Assembly: GCF_000211815.1 (NCBI RefSeq)
Contig: NZ_GL890848.1
Location: forward strand, 52,124 to 116,123
From: Moorena producens 3L
GTDB taxonomy: Bacteria > Cyanobacteriota > Cyanobacteriia > Cyanobacteriales > Coleofasciculaceae
Direction of reading: 5' to 3'
Length of the DNA: 64,000 bases
The position numbers were made by a program, and so were the translations under genes. Shown here one piece after another: positions 43,373-52,324 of the stretch. The notes beneath the pieces were generated by a model. The model made no database searches and was not told the origin of the DNA. It saw only the letters and a list, made by a program, of their open reading frames with translations. Every line of letters begins with the position of its first letter. Positions within the stretch are counted from its first letter, which is position 1.

Positions 43373-43402
43373 AAATGCTGGGCAAGTCAGCCACTTACGT
43401 GC

Positions 43403-43600
43403 CTAAAAAATAGAACTTATTGTATTGTTCCGGTGGGTCGGGGCATCCCGTGTCGTTAATAAAGTAACCCGTGTATCCGTTCGCGCCCCGCGTCGGCGAA
43501 AGCCGATAGTGATGGCTGGAGTTGGTAAGAAGCCCACACTGTAATCTTCGATGAGCGTGTGGGAGTATGTCACGTTATAGTCAACCTTGGCCAAAAGGCC
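43403..43600 (+). pseudogene. Possible 3' remnant of an IS605/IS1341-type tnpB
   Basis: The plus frame reads ...RAPRRRKPIVMAGVGKKPTL then TAA. A CCCACAC / GTGTGGG hairpin follows (about 43533-43562). Short Gly-Lys-Pro tails followed by such a hairpin resemble right ends of TnpB elements in cyanobacteria as I remember them. No catalytic motif remains, so this is weak. Confidence 0.25.
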
Positions 43601-43649
43601 ACGGGTTCGCGTTCAACCTTTAACCTTAAACTTTCAACTTTCAACCCGC

Positions 43650-44792
43650 TCAAGGAATAATTTCTGTTACCACTCTTTCCCCAACACCACTAGTTACTAA
43701 AATATCTTGAGCTTCCAGGTTACCCACTGCTTTATCACCAGTCGTATTAAATTGGGGTGAAACTTGTTCATATATTACATTACCTGAGGCTTCCATCTGT
43801 TGGGTGGGGATATCCCAAGTTAGCTGATTAGCGTATAGTTTGGATTGCTTACGGCTTCCCTCCCCTTGTACTCCTCCAGTTAATCTAACTACTTTCTTGC
43901 CCAAATCTACCCGTCCCCTGTTAGCTGTTACCATCACTTTCTCCTGCTGGTGAACAATTCTAACCGGCTGATCGGACACAACAGTTTTATCATTCAAATT
44001 CCAAACTGCTGAATTACTCGATATCACGACCGGTGGTTCAACCGAAGTCAACTGCACATTTTTCTTGAGAGTTGCTATATTTGCCTTAAGGTTTACCTCA
44101 GAATTGTCTGCTTCCACTCGTTCTGTTACTACCTTATTTTTATAGCGCTCAATAAATATCCTTTTGTTACCAATTACCTTCTGTTGTTCGATTTGCCAGA
44201 GCAAACGTTCCGTTTTCATTTGCAAGTTTGGGTCTTTCGATATGGCTGCTACTTGACCAATTAATTCCAAATTCTGGGTGCGACTTAAGTAACGCCCTTC
44301 TTTTGCGGATGCTTGTAGTTTAGGGTGATTACCTTTAACGTTATTGCGGATAACTAACAAATCTTCCTTAGGTTTCCACTCAGACTCATCACCTCGTAAC
44401 ACAGCACCATTACGGGGATCTGTAGCCGTGACCTGACCTTTGAGAAACACTATCTCACCATTCTCTAGGATTTCCCCACTCTGGGCTGAGACCTGTAAGA
44501 TCAGTTTCCCATCTTGATACAAATCCCCATTGGGTTTCTCAATGTAAGCGATTTTTCTATCTGGAGAGTAAGTCGCTTTATCTCCAGTAACTTTCCATAG
44601 AGGACGACCTTGCTTATCTGACTGATCTAGAGTGACGTTTTTAAAGACTAGACTTCCTTCAATTTTTTCAGTAACGTTAGTGTCTTCCTGAACTTGATTT
44701 AATGGTTTCGGCTCACTCTTACAGCCAGATAATGAGTAAACCATGAAAATCAAAATAAAAAATTTAAGACATCTCTTGGAGTATAAAAACAT
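43650..44792 (-). CDS. lptC: LPS export periplasmic lipoprotein LptC
   Basis: LptC links the inner-membrane LptBFG transporter to the periplasmic bridge for lipopolysaccharide export. From ATG 44792 the protein starts MFLYSKRCLKFFILIFMVYS and continues LSGC, a lipoprotein signal with lipobox Cys24. The rest (about 356 residues) is beta-rich with repeated OstA/LptA-like strands, longer than enterobacterial LptC but usual for cyanobacteria. The frame extends upstream to 44855 but would bury the signal peptide. The neighbouring lptA/lptB genes are not in this window. Confidence 0.82.
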   Translation of the reverse strand: MFLYSKRCLKFFILIFMVYSLSGCKSEPKPLNQVQEDTNVTEKIEGSLVFKNVTLDQSDKQGRPLWKVTGDKATYSPDRKIAYIEKPNGDLYQDGKLILQVSAQSGEILENGEIVFLKGQVTATDPRNGAVLRGDESEWKPKEDLLVIRNNVKGNHPKLQASAKEGRYLSRTQNLELIGQVAAISKDPNLQMKTERLLWQIEQQKVIGNKRIFIERYKNKVVTERVEADNSEVNLKANIATLKKNVQLTSVEPPVVISSNSAVWNLNDKTVVSDQPVRIVHQQEKVMVTANRGRVDLGKKVVRLTGGVQGEGSRKQSKLYANQLTWDIPTQQMEASGNVIYEQVSPQFNTTGDKAVGNLEAQDILVTSGVGERVVTEIIP

Positions 44793-44964
44793 ATGGCTTA
44801 AGAGCGTGTGGTTAGGATAAATGACTATAAAATAATCGATACAAAGCTTAATCATAAAGACTTGTATCGATTTAAAAAAGGAATTTTTATAAAAATTGCT
44901 TACTAGGAAACGCTATAGTAGTTATTACTAGTTATTAGAAGTTTTTATAACCTCTATAGTTCCT

Positions 44965-44983
44965 GGGGGGCGACAAGCCCCCC
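44965..44983. repeat. GC-rich hairpin
   Basis: A seven-base GGGGGGC / GCCCCCC stem with a five-base loop in an AT-rich area upstream of lptC. Confidence 0.6.
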
Positions 44984-45050
44984 AAAGTCCTTGTCAGCTC
45001 TAGGTTTAAGGTCACTATCATCCCAAACTATACCTAGACAATCATGAGCA

Positions 45051-45230
45051 TATTTTCAATGACTGAGAACTCAATCCCTGATTCTTTCGTCCAAGTGGTC
45101 GAAAAATCCGGTTGATAAGTTGGGTAACTGAATTGACGCGCATCATGACCAGATAAGGATTATAGCCTACCTTTCACCCCCTCAGCGCTCGGCAGAATAT
45201 TTTCAATGACTGAGAACTCAATCCCTGATT
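45051..45230. repeat. Direct repeat pair, 33-base identical core, 147-base period
   Basis: TATTTTCAATGACTGAGAAC and the next 13 bases are identical at 45051-45083 and 45198-45230. Similarity continues through GTAACTGAATTGAC and GATTATAG to ACCCCCTCAGC. Together the two copies span about 45051-45345. No coding content is seen. Confidence 0.85.
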
Positions 45231-45558
45231 ATTTCCTTCAATTTGGATATAAGTTTTGTAACTGAATTGACCAAACCCAGATGAGTTAATGATTATAGGC
45301 GATCTGTTACCCCCTCAGCTATACTTGACGTAGTTGCTTAGCTTTAAGTTTTTAGATGTTTTACCCTACTCCATGAATAAGGTCTGTATGTCAACTATAG
45401 GAGGGCAAAGCATCGGACATAAACTATAGGGTTTCAGCCACTAATTACTGCCCGAATGCTACAAGACATGAGAAACAAACGCCCACACACCTACATCGTA
45501 GTTTCGACCCCATCAGACAGACCATAATCACCAATGACAATGACTAATGACTAATGAC

Positions 45559-45770
45559 GTAAGTATTCAGCCGTCAGCTCTCAGCCGTCAGCCGTCAGCC
45601 GTCAGCCGTGAGCTAAAAGCTCACGCTGCGCGAACAGCCGTCAGCCGTCAGCAGACTTAACTGAGATTAAACGAATGCTTACCTCTTTCATTCAAAAGCA
45701 CCTCAAGTAGCAACTCAAGTAGCGCATTAGCTGATAGCTGATAGCTGATAGCTGATAGCTGAATGCTTAC
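45559..45770. mobile_element. GTAAGT/GTAAGC-ended mobile repeat with 8-bp duplication
   Basis: Ends GTAAGTATTCAGC and GCTGAATGCTTAC are flanked by CTAATGAC on both sides (45551-45558, 45771-45778). The flanking region itself contains other CTAATGAC units, so the duplication is less decisive than at 30209-30392. The interior has GCCGTCA units, a GTGAGC-TAAAA-GCTCAC hairpin and a GTAGCGCATTAGCTGATAGC tail. Confidence 0.75.
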
Positions 45771-45810
45771 CTAATGACTAATCACTAATCACTAATCACT
45801 AATCACCAAA

Positions 45811-46413
45811 CTATTTGTGCTGTTCATCCATCACATTGAACCCAGACAACGGACGGTAAGTATAGTTTTGTTTGGGTGTTTTTTGGATACTTTCTTGGAT
45901 GGTATCAAGGTCAATATAGCGGTCGGCTACATTAATTAGACTGTCACTGGTCATGGAGCGTAGGCTGACCACCTCAACCCGAACTCCCCGATAACTTACA
46001 GAATCCACTGCATAGGCAAGATCGCCATCTCCACTGACTAGAACTGCTGTGTCGTAGGAACCCACTAGTGCCATCATGTCAACAGCAATTTCTACATCCA
46101 GATTCGCTTTTTTTGAGCCATCTGGTAGCTGCACTAAATCTTTGGCAATTACTCGGTAGCCATTACGACGCATCCAAAGCAGAAAGCCCTGCTGCTTCTC
46201 ATTAGTACGATCAACACCAGTGTAAAAGAAAGAGCGTAGTAGCCTAGACCCTGCTGTCAAACGACACAATAGCTTAGTGTAGTCAATTTCAATCCCTAGT
46301 TGAAGGGCAGCATAAAATAAGTTTGAACCATCGATAAAGATGGCAACACGACCACGGTTTTCTAGGACTTGTTCAGGTGTAAAAATTGGGTCATGATTAT
46401 AATGGCTCAGCAT
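45811..46413 (-). CDS. LabA-like NYN domain protein
   Basis: This 200-residue protein has an NYN (PIN-like) nuclease fold: acidic residues in AIFIDGSNLFY, DVEIAVDMMAL and VSGDGDLAYAV form the expected metal site, and VEVVSL follows. It belongs to the LabA/DUF88 group; LabA in Synechococcus takes part in circadian gene-expression feedback. Whether this copy does so cannot be told. The C-terminus (KQNYTYRPLSGFNVMDEQHK) is hydrophilic. It lies downstream of metG on the same strand behind a strong terminator, so it is probably transcribed separately. Confidence 0.85.
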   Translation of the reverse strand: MLSHYNHDPIFTPEQVLENRGRVAIFIDGSNLFYAALQLGIEIDYTKLLCRLTAGSRLLRSFFYTGVDRTNEKQQGFLLWMRRNGYRVIAKDLVQLPDGSKKANLDVEIAVDMMALVGSYDTAVLVSGDGDLAYAVDSVSYRGVRVEVVSLRSMTSDSLINVADRYIDLDTIQESIQKTPKQNYTYRPLSGFNVMDEQHK

Positions 46414-46457
46414 TTTTATTATACCTCTTTGTTAAAAAAAAATTAAAAAAATTTTTA

Positions 46458-46490
46458 CTTAATCAGCATTAAGGTAAGATGCCGATTAAG
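46458..46490 (-). terminator. Intrinsic terminator after metG (minus strand)
   Basis: CTTAATCAGCAT (46458-46469) pairs with ATGCCGATTAAG (46479-46490) with one mismatch. On the minus strand it is followed by a long T-rich tract (46433-46457). Confidence 0.85.
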
Positions 46491-46516
46491 TTTTTGGTTA
46501 ATAAGACGGAACCAAA

Positions 46517-48109
46517 TTAGGCGAGTTCCAGTCGTGCAAATACCGGTTTGGGTTTTCCTAGCTTCTGGTTTTGAGCTAAAACCCCCCAAGATGCATGGGA
46601 TACATAGGGCGCAGCCAAAAAGATGTGTTCTTTTTGGCTAAAGTCGATGGCAAAACCTAGTTGTTGGTAAATCTCCGTACTAATACTGGGAATAATCGGT
46701 GATAAGAGATAGGCAGCTAAGCGCACTGACTCTAAAACTGTATATAACACTTGTTCAACCTCTTGCTGTTTTCCTTGTTTATACAAGCTCCAGGGAGCTT
46801 GCTGATCTAGAAATTTGTTACTGGCTCGAATCAGAGTAAATATTTTTTGGCAAGCTTGGCTAAACGCTAGGGATTCATAAGCCCTAGCGACTTGTGAACC
46901 GAGATCTAAGCCAATTTCGAGCAGAGGATTGACCTGTGAAATATCTGAGCCAGTTAAACCTGGAACAATACCTTGACAATACTTTTTAGCCATTCCCAAG
47001 GTGCGATTGAGCAAATTACCTAGGTCATTGGCTAAATCGGCATTGACGATATCGATAAAACGGGTTTCACTAAAATCCCCGTCTCGCCCAAATTCAATCT
47101 CTTTTAGAAAATAATAGCGAATTGCATCAGCACCGTATTTATCTACCAACTCCACTGGGTCTAGGGTATTGCCTAGACTTTTTCCCATTTTTTGACCATC
47201 TTTGGTCAGAAAGCCATGACCAAATACTTGACCTGTAACAGGTAGAGAGGCTGACATTAACATGGCAGGCCAGTATACAGCATGAAAGCGCAGGATGTCC
47301 TTACCGATAAGATGTAAATTGATCGGCCACCATTTTTGTAAGGCATTATCAAGGGTTGGTTCACTATCGGGATCCAATAGGGCAGTGACGTAGCCTAGTA
47401 AGGCATCAAACCAGACATAGATGGTGTGGCTGGGATCAACCGGTACTGGGAAGCCCCAATCGACATTCAATCGCGAAATCGAAAAATCCTGTAGTCCCTG
47501 ACTGACAAAACTCAACACTTCATTACGGCGACTTTCCGGTTGGATAAAATCTGGTCGCTGTTGGTAAAGTTCTTCTAGCTGTTTTTGGTATTTAGATAGC
47601 CGGAAAAAGTAGTTTTGCTCATCCCGCCACTCCGCTTCTTGATTGGGGTGAATCGAGCAGCGGTTTCCAGCTAGGAGTTCCCGTTGCTCTTTGAATTCCT
47701 CACAGGAGACACAGTACCAGCCTTGTTGTTGACTCAGATAAATGTCACCATTATCCCAAACCCGCATGAAAAATTCTTTGACAATGGCTTGGTGGCGGGT
47801 AGCGGTAGTGCGGCTGAAACGGTCATACTGGATATTGAGCTTTTGCCAGAGGACATCAAATCCAGCAGCTATCTTGTCGCAATGTACTTGAGGATCTACC
47901 CCTTGAGTTTCAGCAGTCCGCTGAATTTTTTGTCCATGTTCATCTGTGCCAGTAATTAACAGTACGTCTTTGCCCCGTAACCGTTGAAAACGAGCTACTG
48001 CATCAGATGCCATGGTGGTATAGGCACTGCCGATATGGGGTAAGTCGTTCACATAGTAAAGGGGTGTTGTAATGGCAAATGTATTTTTAGTAGTATTCGT
48101 ATGAATCAT
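46517..48109 (-). CDS. metG: Methionyl-tRNA synthetase
   Basis: Class I aminoacyl-tRNA synthetase charging tRNA-Met. The HIGH motif appears as HIGS in LPHIGSAYTT, and KMSKS as KMGKS in DGQKMGKSLGN. TGTDEHGQK and YVWFDALLGYVTAL are further MetRS signatures. The protein, 530 residues, has the anticodon-binding helical domain but no C-terminal EMAP/tRNA-binding extension. The ATG is at 48107-48109. It is monocistronic with its own terminator. Confidence 0.97.
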   Translation of the reverse strand: MIHTNTTKNTFAITTPLYYVNDLPHIGSAYTTMASDAVARFQRLRGKDVLLITGTDEHGQKIQRTAETQGVDPQVHCDKIAAGFDVLWQKLNIQYDRFSRTTATRHQAIVKEFFMRVWDNGDIYLSQQQGWYCVSCEEFKEQRELLAGNRCSIHPNQEAEWRDEQNYFFRLSKYQKQLEELYQQRPDFIQPESRRNEVLSFVSQGLQDFSISRLNVDWGFPVPVDPSHTIYVWFDALLGYVTALLDPDSEPTLDNALQKWWPINLHLIGKDILRFHAVYWPAMLMSASLPVTGQVFGHGFLTKDGQKMGKSLGNTLDPVELVDKYGADAIRYYFLKEIEFGRDGDFSETRFIDIVNADLANDLGNLLNRTLGMAKKYCQGIVPGLTGSDISQVNPLLEIGLDLGSQVARAYESLAFSQACQKIFTLIRASNKFLDQQAPWSLYKQGKQQEVEQVLYTVLESVRLAAYLLSPIIPSISTEIYQQLGFAIDFSQKEHIFLAAPYVSHASWGVLAQNQKLGKPKPVFARLELA

Positions 48110-48693
48110 ATGAGTGTTAAAAACGCCCTCCAGCCAACTGATTTAACTTATTTAAGTGATTTTTAACGTAGTGTATGCCTACTAGTATTAATTTTAGTTG
48201 TTACTTTATGTAGTATTTATCTAATCAGATTTACTTAAGTTTTAACCTTTTCTAAAAAGTATCTGTCGCTACTTTTTAGTTTACGTTACTCAAAATTGTT
48301 TATTCTCTTGTAACTCATTCCACGTATTTTAGTTGTGGGGTTTGGAGTCATTAGTCCTTAGTATGTTACTCATGAGTAAGGACTAATGATAAGCAGCCGA
48401 TGAGTTATCCCACTGCCTTGAAGGAATGGAATCAAGGCCACCTTCTGTCACTTGATTATAAGGAAAATTAATTATTAACATAAGTTAGTAGTCTAGTTTA
48501 GATTTAACAGGCTTTTTCTACTACTGGCTTAATGCCTAATGTGTCAAGCTACACACTTGTAGTCACTGGCAGTCTATCACCATTAGTTGTGTTGCACCTG
48601 ATTATCTCTACTTTAAGGCATCTGTCAATAGATAGAATTTTAAAACAATGTTAAGAAATGTTAATTTAGATTAGAAATTGATGACTGAAACTG
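48110..48693. other. AT-rich gene-free interval with two hairpins
   Basis: No gene is seen. Inverted repeats are CTAAAAAGTA/TACTTTTTAG (48252-48279) and TCATTAGTCCTTA/TAAGGACTAATGA (48348-48389). The second overlaps a TTACTCATGAGTAA palindrome. It must contain the metG promoter. Confidence 0.55.
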
Positions 48694-49337
48694 ATGTCTG
48701 ACCATCTTCCCCTACAGCTTTATGATGCGCTGCTTGCTGCAATGGGAAGACAAATGTTCCAATATCGATGAGGATCCCATTCCTCATAAATCTGCCGTTG
48801 TAGTAGTGAGCAACCATCGTGGCTTTCTAGATGTCCCGTTGTTGATGGTAGCCTTAGGGCAACCAATCCCCATTGCTTGTGATCATTACATCGGACAAGT
48901 ACCAGTGATGCGGGTGGGTTGTCCAGCAGATGGGTTGTTTCCCTCTAGAAAAACCAGAACATATACTGTGGACGTTTTTACAACAGGCAAGTCCGTTTCT
49001 CGAACATAATCATTGGGTTGGGGTGTTTATAGTCCGAGCCCAACCAATGGTGAATTTGACTCAGCCTTTGGCAATAGGTAAGTTTTATAAAGGCTTTGCC
49101 CACTTAGCTTTGTGGACATCAGTTAAACAGGCAGCGCCGCGCCTATTAGCGATCGCTTCCCAAGAAAAAATCGTACACTCAGTGATACCGCTGCGATGGT
49201 TAGGTTTGTTTGACCGATCTGAACCCCGATTTGAACAAATGGGTTGGCATCCGATGGTTATTCATCGTTGTGTGGCAGTATTAGTTCGACATTGCTATTG
49301 GATTACAGATAAACAGCGGAACTATCAAGGGAAATAG
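48694..49337 (+). pseudogene. Lysophospholipid acyltransferase (PlsC-like), frameshifted
   Basis: Parts of a PlsC-family protein lie in three successive frames: MSDHLPLQLYDALL from 48694, then VVVVSNHRGFLDVPLLM (the NHxxxxD motif) in the 48722 frame, then FPLEKPEH to RCVAVLVRH in the 48930 frame. The FPEG motif, expected before AQPMVNLTQ, reads FIVR. At least two indels and loss of a catalytic motif make the gene inactive. It lies before a decayed alpha/beta-hydrolase gene, which suggests a lost lipid/ester-forming gene pair. Confidence 0.8.
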
Positions 49338-49390
49338 ATTGTGTGGTCCATTACTAAGAGGTTGTCTGAGAAGTCTCATTTGCTACATTC

Positions 49391-49476
49391 AAGCCCCCTA
49401 AATCCCCCAATTTTGGGGGACTTTTACCAACAAATGGATTCTTGTTCCCCCCAGAATTGGGGGGCTAGGGGGGCAA
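49391..49476. repeat. CCCCCTAAATCCCCC / GGGGGG-type inverted repeat
   Basis: AAATCCCCCAATTTTGGGGG and the following CCCCCCAGAATTGGGGGG form two strong hairpins. Repeats of this appearance are common in filamentous cyanobacteria. Confidence 0.8.
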
Positions 49477-49875
49477 AATTCAGTATCAAAAAACTTTTCA
49501 GATATCCTCTAAGACCTGCCGGTATTAAATTGCTAGGTTACTACAGGGGATCAAGGATAAAGTATGAAGTATCAAGTATTAAGCCTCAAGGATAATATGG
49601 GCTTGTTAGTGTCTCACTTATGGTTGACTAAAAACTTGAGCCATTCCCATAATTTAAACTACCTATTTTATCTATGGTTTTGCACATATTATCATCCCAA
49701 TAAAATTGACTAATACTTCAATTAATTGGCGGTTTTAATAGGAATAATTATTCGTTATAATTACGCAAAAAAAATGTTGATATCTATAATAATTAATTAT
49801 GAAAATAAACAATACCAAAAGTTAATATTTATCAGTTTTTATTGACTCCGTGATAGTTTAATTGGTGATTATCCA
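49477..49875. other. Gene-free AT-rich interval
   Basis: Nothing beyond a short GTATCAAGTATTAAG-type repeat near 49560 and AT-rich sequence is seen between the two pseudogenes. Confidence 0.5.
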
Positions 49876-50197
49876 CTATTTGTTTATTTACCAGGGATGG
49901 TTCTAACGGGTGAGCTGTTGGCAGTACAGACTAAACATTTAGAAACTGCTTTTGATGTGCGTTATTTGGCGATCCCAACGGATGATTTAAGCAACTCTCA
50001 GAAGTTGGCAGGGGTAGTGGTTAACCTGATTGAAGCGGAACTCAACCAGGGAGCTTCACAGGAGGTTTATCTGTGTGGCAAGTCGAAAGGAAGTCTGTCT
50101 GGCTTTGAAAGTAGCTCTGAAAACCCCCCATAGGATTGAGCGGATTATTTTGAGTAATCGAGCTACTTCTTTTAACCAACGACCTTTCTTAATGCAA
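49876..50197 (+). pseudogene. Alpha/beta-hydrolase remnant
   Basis: One frame gives PLFVYLPGM ... GELLAVQTKHLETAFDVRYL ... EVYLCGKSKG, matching the start of hydrolases up to the nucleophile elbow, where GESFGG is expected. Another frame continues CLALKVALKTPHRIERIIL ... ATSFNQRPF. A frameshift near 50085 and loss of the Ser motif inactivate it, and the 3' part is replaced by dispersed repeats. Confidence 0.75.
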
Positions 50198-50350
50198 AGC
50201 GCGAGTGGGGAAGGGCTGCATCAAGACAAGGCTCCCCTCTCCTTACGGTAATTGATTTGACCGCGCTGCATCGCTGAAAGCCCAGTGGAAACCCCCACAG
50301 GTCGGCGCTGCCTCCCTTTGACCTCACTGGCTCCCCTGTTCCGAAGCTGC
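50195..50350. repeat. Cluster of GCGAGTGGGG / GCTGCATCGC dispersed repeats
   Basis: Several degenerate copies of GCGCGAGTGGGG, GACCGCGCTGCATCGC and GGAAACCCCCACAGG are linked together. They truncate the hydrolase remnant. Confidence 0.7.
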
Positions 50351-50749
50351 ATCGCTAGCTTAAATAGGGGGCACAATTGATCTGCTGGCTCCGGTGAGTA
50401 GGTCTATCAAGCATCAGCCTTGGGACTTTTGCGGTTCTGATTAACGTTAGGCAGAACTGTTTCCCCAAAGGAAAGATGGTGGTGCTTCCCCAGAGTGGTA
50501 ACCCCTGCCTAATCGAAACAGAGGTTAACCTGTAGAAGATTATCAGCTTCACAATTGAAAACCCCTGTGCGTCCCAGAAGCAGAAGGGGATGAAAACTAG
50601 TGGCGGAGGGTGACTCCCCTCGTGACGAGAGTGATTTTCCTGACATTGAGTCTAGTTTATGATATGAAGCTCTAATCTTAACAAATCTTTATGATTGAGC
50701 CATTCTACCTTATACTACCAAAAGACAGTAGAAAGGAGAGAAAACAAGT
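50351..50749. other. crtR upstream region
   Basis: No gene is recognised in this stretch. It ends with AGAAAGGAGAGAAAAC, a good ribosome-binding site for crtR. No promoter could be assigned reliably. Confidence 0.5.
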
Positions 50750-51652
50750 ATGTCGGAGGCCATCAAGCCGCTGACAGTGCCCAAGGAGTTCCTGGGTGCC
50801 CCGGATAAGTTTAACTTAACGTTACTCATGTTTGTGGCGGCGATCATCTTGGTGGTCTGTTCCACCGGTGGTTACTGGCTTTGGGATTTGCCTAACGCTT
50901 GCTGCTTTAGCATTAATGTCCTTGCCTTACACATGGTAGGAACAGTCATTCACGATGCCTCTCACCATGTTGCCCACAAAAACCGTTACGTCAATGCCCT
51001 CATGGGTCATGGTAGCGCCCTGATGTTAGGTTTTACCTTCCCAGTGTTCACGCGGGTTCATATGCAGCATCATGCCAATGTTAACGATCCCGAAAACGAT
51101 CCCGATCATTTTGTTTCTACTGGTGGTCCGCTGTGGTTAATTGCAGTTCGCTTCTTTTATCACGAAATATTTTTTTTCAAGCGCCGTTTGTGGCGTAAGT
51201 ATGAGCTATGGGAGTGGTTTTTTAGCCGTCTATTCATCGCCATCATCATATATCTTGGTTGTCAATACGGCTTTTTAGACTACATCATGAACTATTGGTT
51301 TGTGCCGGCATTAGTTGTAGGTATAGCGCTAGGATTGTTCTTTGACTATTTGCCCCATCGTCCATTTAAAGAACGTGATCGCTGGAAAAATGCTAGAATT
51401 TACCCCAGTCCCATCATAAACCTGCTAATTATGGGACAAAATTATCATCTAATTCATCACCTGTGGCCGACCATACCCTGGTACAAGTATCAGCCCGCCT
51501 ACCGTGCTGTTAAACCCCTTTTAGATGAAAAAGGTTGTGATCAATCTCTAGGACTTCTGGCCCAAAAGAGTTTTTGGAACTTTGTATACGACATCTTTTT
51601 AGGAATTCGTTTCCACCGCAAATCATCTGATAGACAAACGGAATCAAGCTGA
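50750..51652 (+). CDS. crtR: Beta-carotene hydroxylase (fatty-acid-desaturase fold)
   Basis: CrtR adds 3-hydroxyl groups to beta-ionone rings, giving zeaxanthin and related xanthophylls, in the membrane. The 300-residue protein has the di-iron His boxes HDASHH, HMQHH and the C-terminal YHLIHHLWPTIPWYKY. Four or so membrane helices surround them. This pattern is that of CrtR rather than acyl-lipid desaturases. AAGGAGAG precedes ATG 50750. It stands alone, as carotenoid genes usually do in cyanobacteria. Confidence 0.92.
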   Translation: MSEAIKPLTVPKEFLGAPDKFNLTLLMFVAAIILVVCSTGGYWLWDLPNACCFSINVLALHMVGTVIHDASHHVAHKNRYVNALMGHGSALMLGFTFPVFTRVHMQHHANVNDPENDPDHFVSTGGPLWLIAVRFFYHEIFFFKRRLWRKYELWEWFFSRLFIAIIIYLGCQYGFLDYIMNYWFVPALVVGIALGLFFDYLPHRPFKERDRWKNARIYPSPIINLLIMGQNYHLIHHLWPTIPWYKYQPAYRAVKPLLDEKGCDQSLGLLAQKSFWNFVYDIFLGIRFHRKSSDRQTESS

Positions 51653-51723
51653 AAATGTTTTTGTTGATGGTTGACCATTGACGGTTGACCATTGATACAT
51701 TTCACTCAATAAAATCCCATGCC

Positions 51724-51753
51724 TGTTAATTGTTAATTGTTAATTGTTAATTT
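51724..51753. repeat. TTAATTG tandem repeat
   Basis: Four units of TTAATTG in the gap between crtR and aroH. Confidence 0.8.
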
Positions 51754-51863
51754 ACTATTGACCATTAACAATTTTATTTTGACTAATGAATAATGACAAC
51801 TTGAACTTAGCGCTGGCTAATGGGTAAGGGCAAGCCGCGTGGTTAGTAGAAATAACCTAACAA

Positions 51864-52250
51864 CTAACGGCTGACTTGAGCTAGAGTCCAATCAGGCCTT
51901 AAATTTTTGGCCTGACGTAAATAGGGATGATAAATCTCAAGTTGAGAAACAGGAGTGTTGATGTGGATTAAACATCGGATACAACGCTCTAGGCTACCCT
52001 CGACATGCATCTGTTGCAGATCAAGTAAAGGAACATGATCCCAATTGGGACGTTCTCGTGCGATCGCAGCTGGAAATTTAGCATCCAAATCACGGGTCGT
52101 GGTGAAAATGGCACTAATAATTTCTTGATGGTCGATTTCATTATGAGCTTCGAGTTGATCTAGCAGTTCCATCACTGCTTCTCGAATCGCTGCTACTGTA
52201 TTTTCTGAGGCAGTTGTTGCGCCTCGAATTGCTCTAACTCTCCAGTGCAA
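51864..52250 (-). CDS. aroH: Chorismate mutase, AroH type
   Basis: This enzyme converts chorismate to prephenate for Phe/Tyr synthesis. The monofunctional AroH fold is recognised by WRVRAIRGATTASENT at the start, AIFTTTRDLDAKFPAAIARE in the middle and HVEGSLERCIRCLIH later; catalytic Arg and Glu residues lie in these. I choose TTG 52250 as start: GGAGG lies eight to nine bases upstream, and the protein then has 128 residues like other AroH enzymes. The frame extends to 52310, but that part covers a hairpin between sppA and aroH. It is probably co-transcribed with sppA. Confidence 0.92.
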   Translation of the reverse strand: MHWRVRAIRGATTASENTVAAIREAVMELLDQLEAHNEIDHQEIISAIFTTTRDLDAKFPAAIARERPNWDHVPLLDLQQMHVEGSLERCIRCLIHINTPVSQLEIYHPYLRQAKNLRPDWTLAQVSR

Positions 52251-52274
52251 AGTAAGATCCTCCGAATTTCCCTG

Positions 52275-52316
52275 GGAGATTTGAGATATTAGACTCTTGT
52301 GAAATCTCAAATCTCC
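52275..52316 (-). promoter_or_regulatory. Strong hairpin in the sppA-aroH gap
   Basis: GGAGATTTGAGAT (52275-52287) is the exact reverse complement of ATCTCAAATCTCC (52304-52316). It lies just upstream of the aroH ribosome-binding site, so it may stabilise the mRNA, attenuate, or end the sppA transcript. Confidence 0.6.
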
Positions 52317-52324
52317 ATGTTATC

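Larger units (their letters stand above)
44793..45810. other. Gene-free repeat-rich interval
   Basis: About 1 kb without a gene. Contents: hairpin GGGGGGC / GCCCCCC (44965-44983), a pair of 33-base direct repeats within a 147-base period (45051-45230), and a GTAAGC-ended mobile repeat (45559-45770). Short ACTAATCACTAATG-type repeats lie next to the labA-like gene. Confidence 0.65.

Noticed and set aside
48694..49337. Programmed frameshifting in the acyltransferase gene
   Set aside because: At least two separate shifts are needed and the FPEG motif is also lost, so decay is the simpler reading.
49341..49595. 84-codon plus-strand frame
   Set aside because: It is composed mainly of the CCCCCTAAATCCCCC dispersed repeat.
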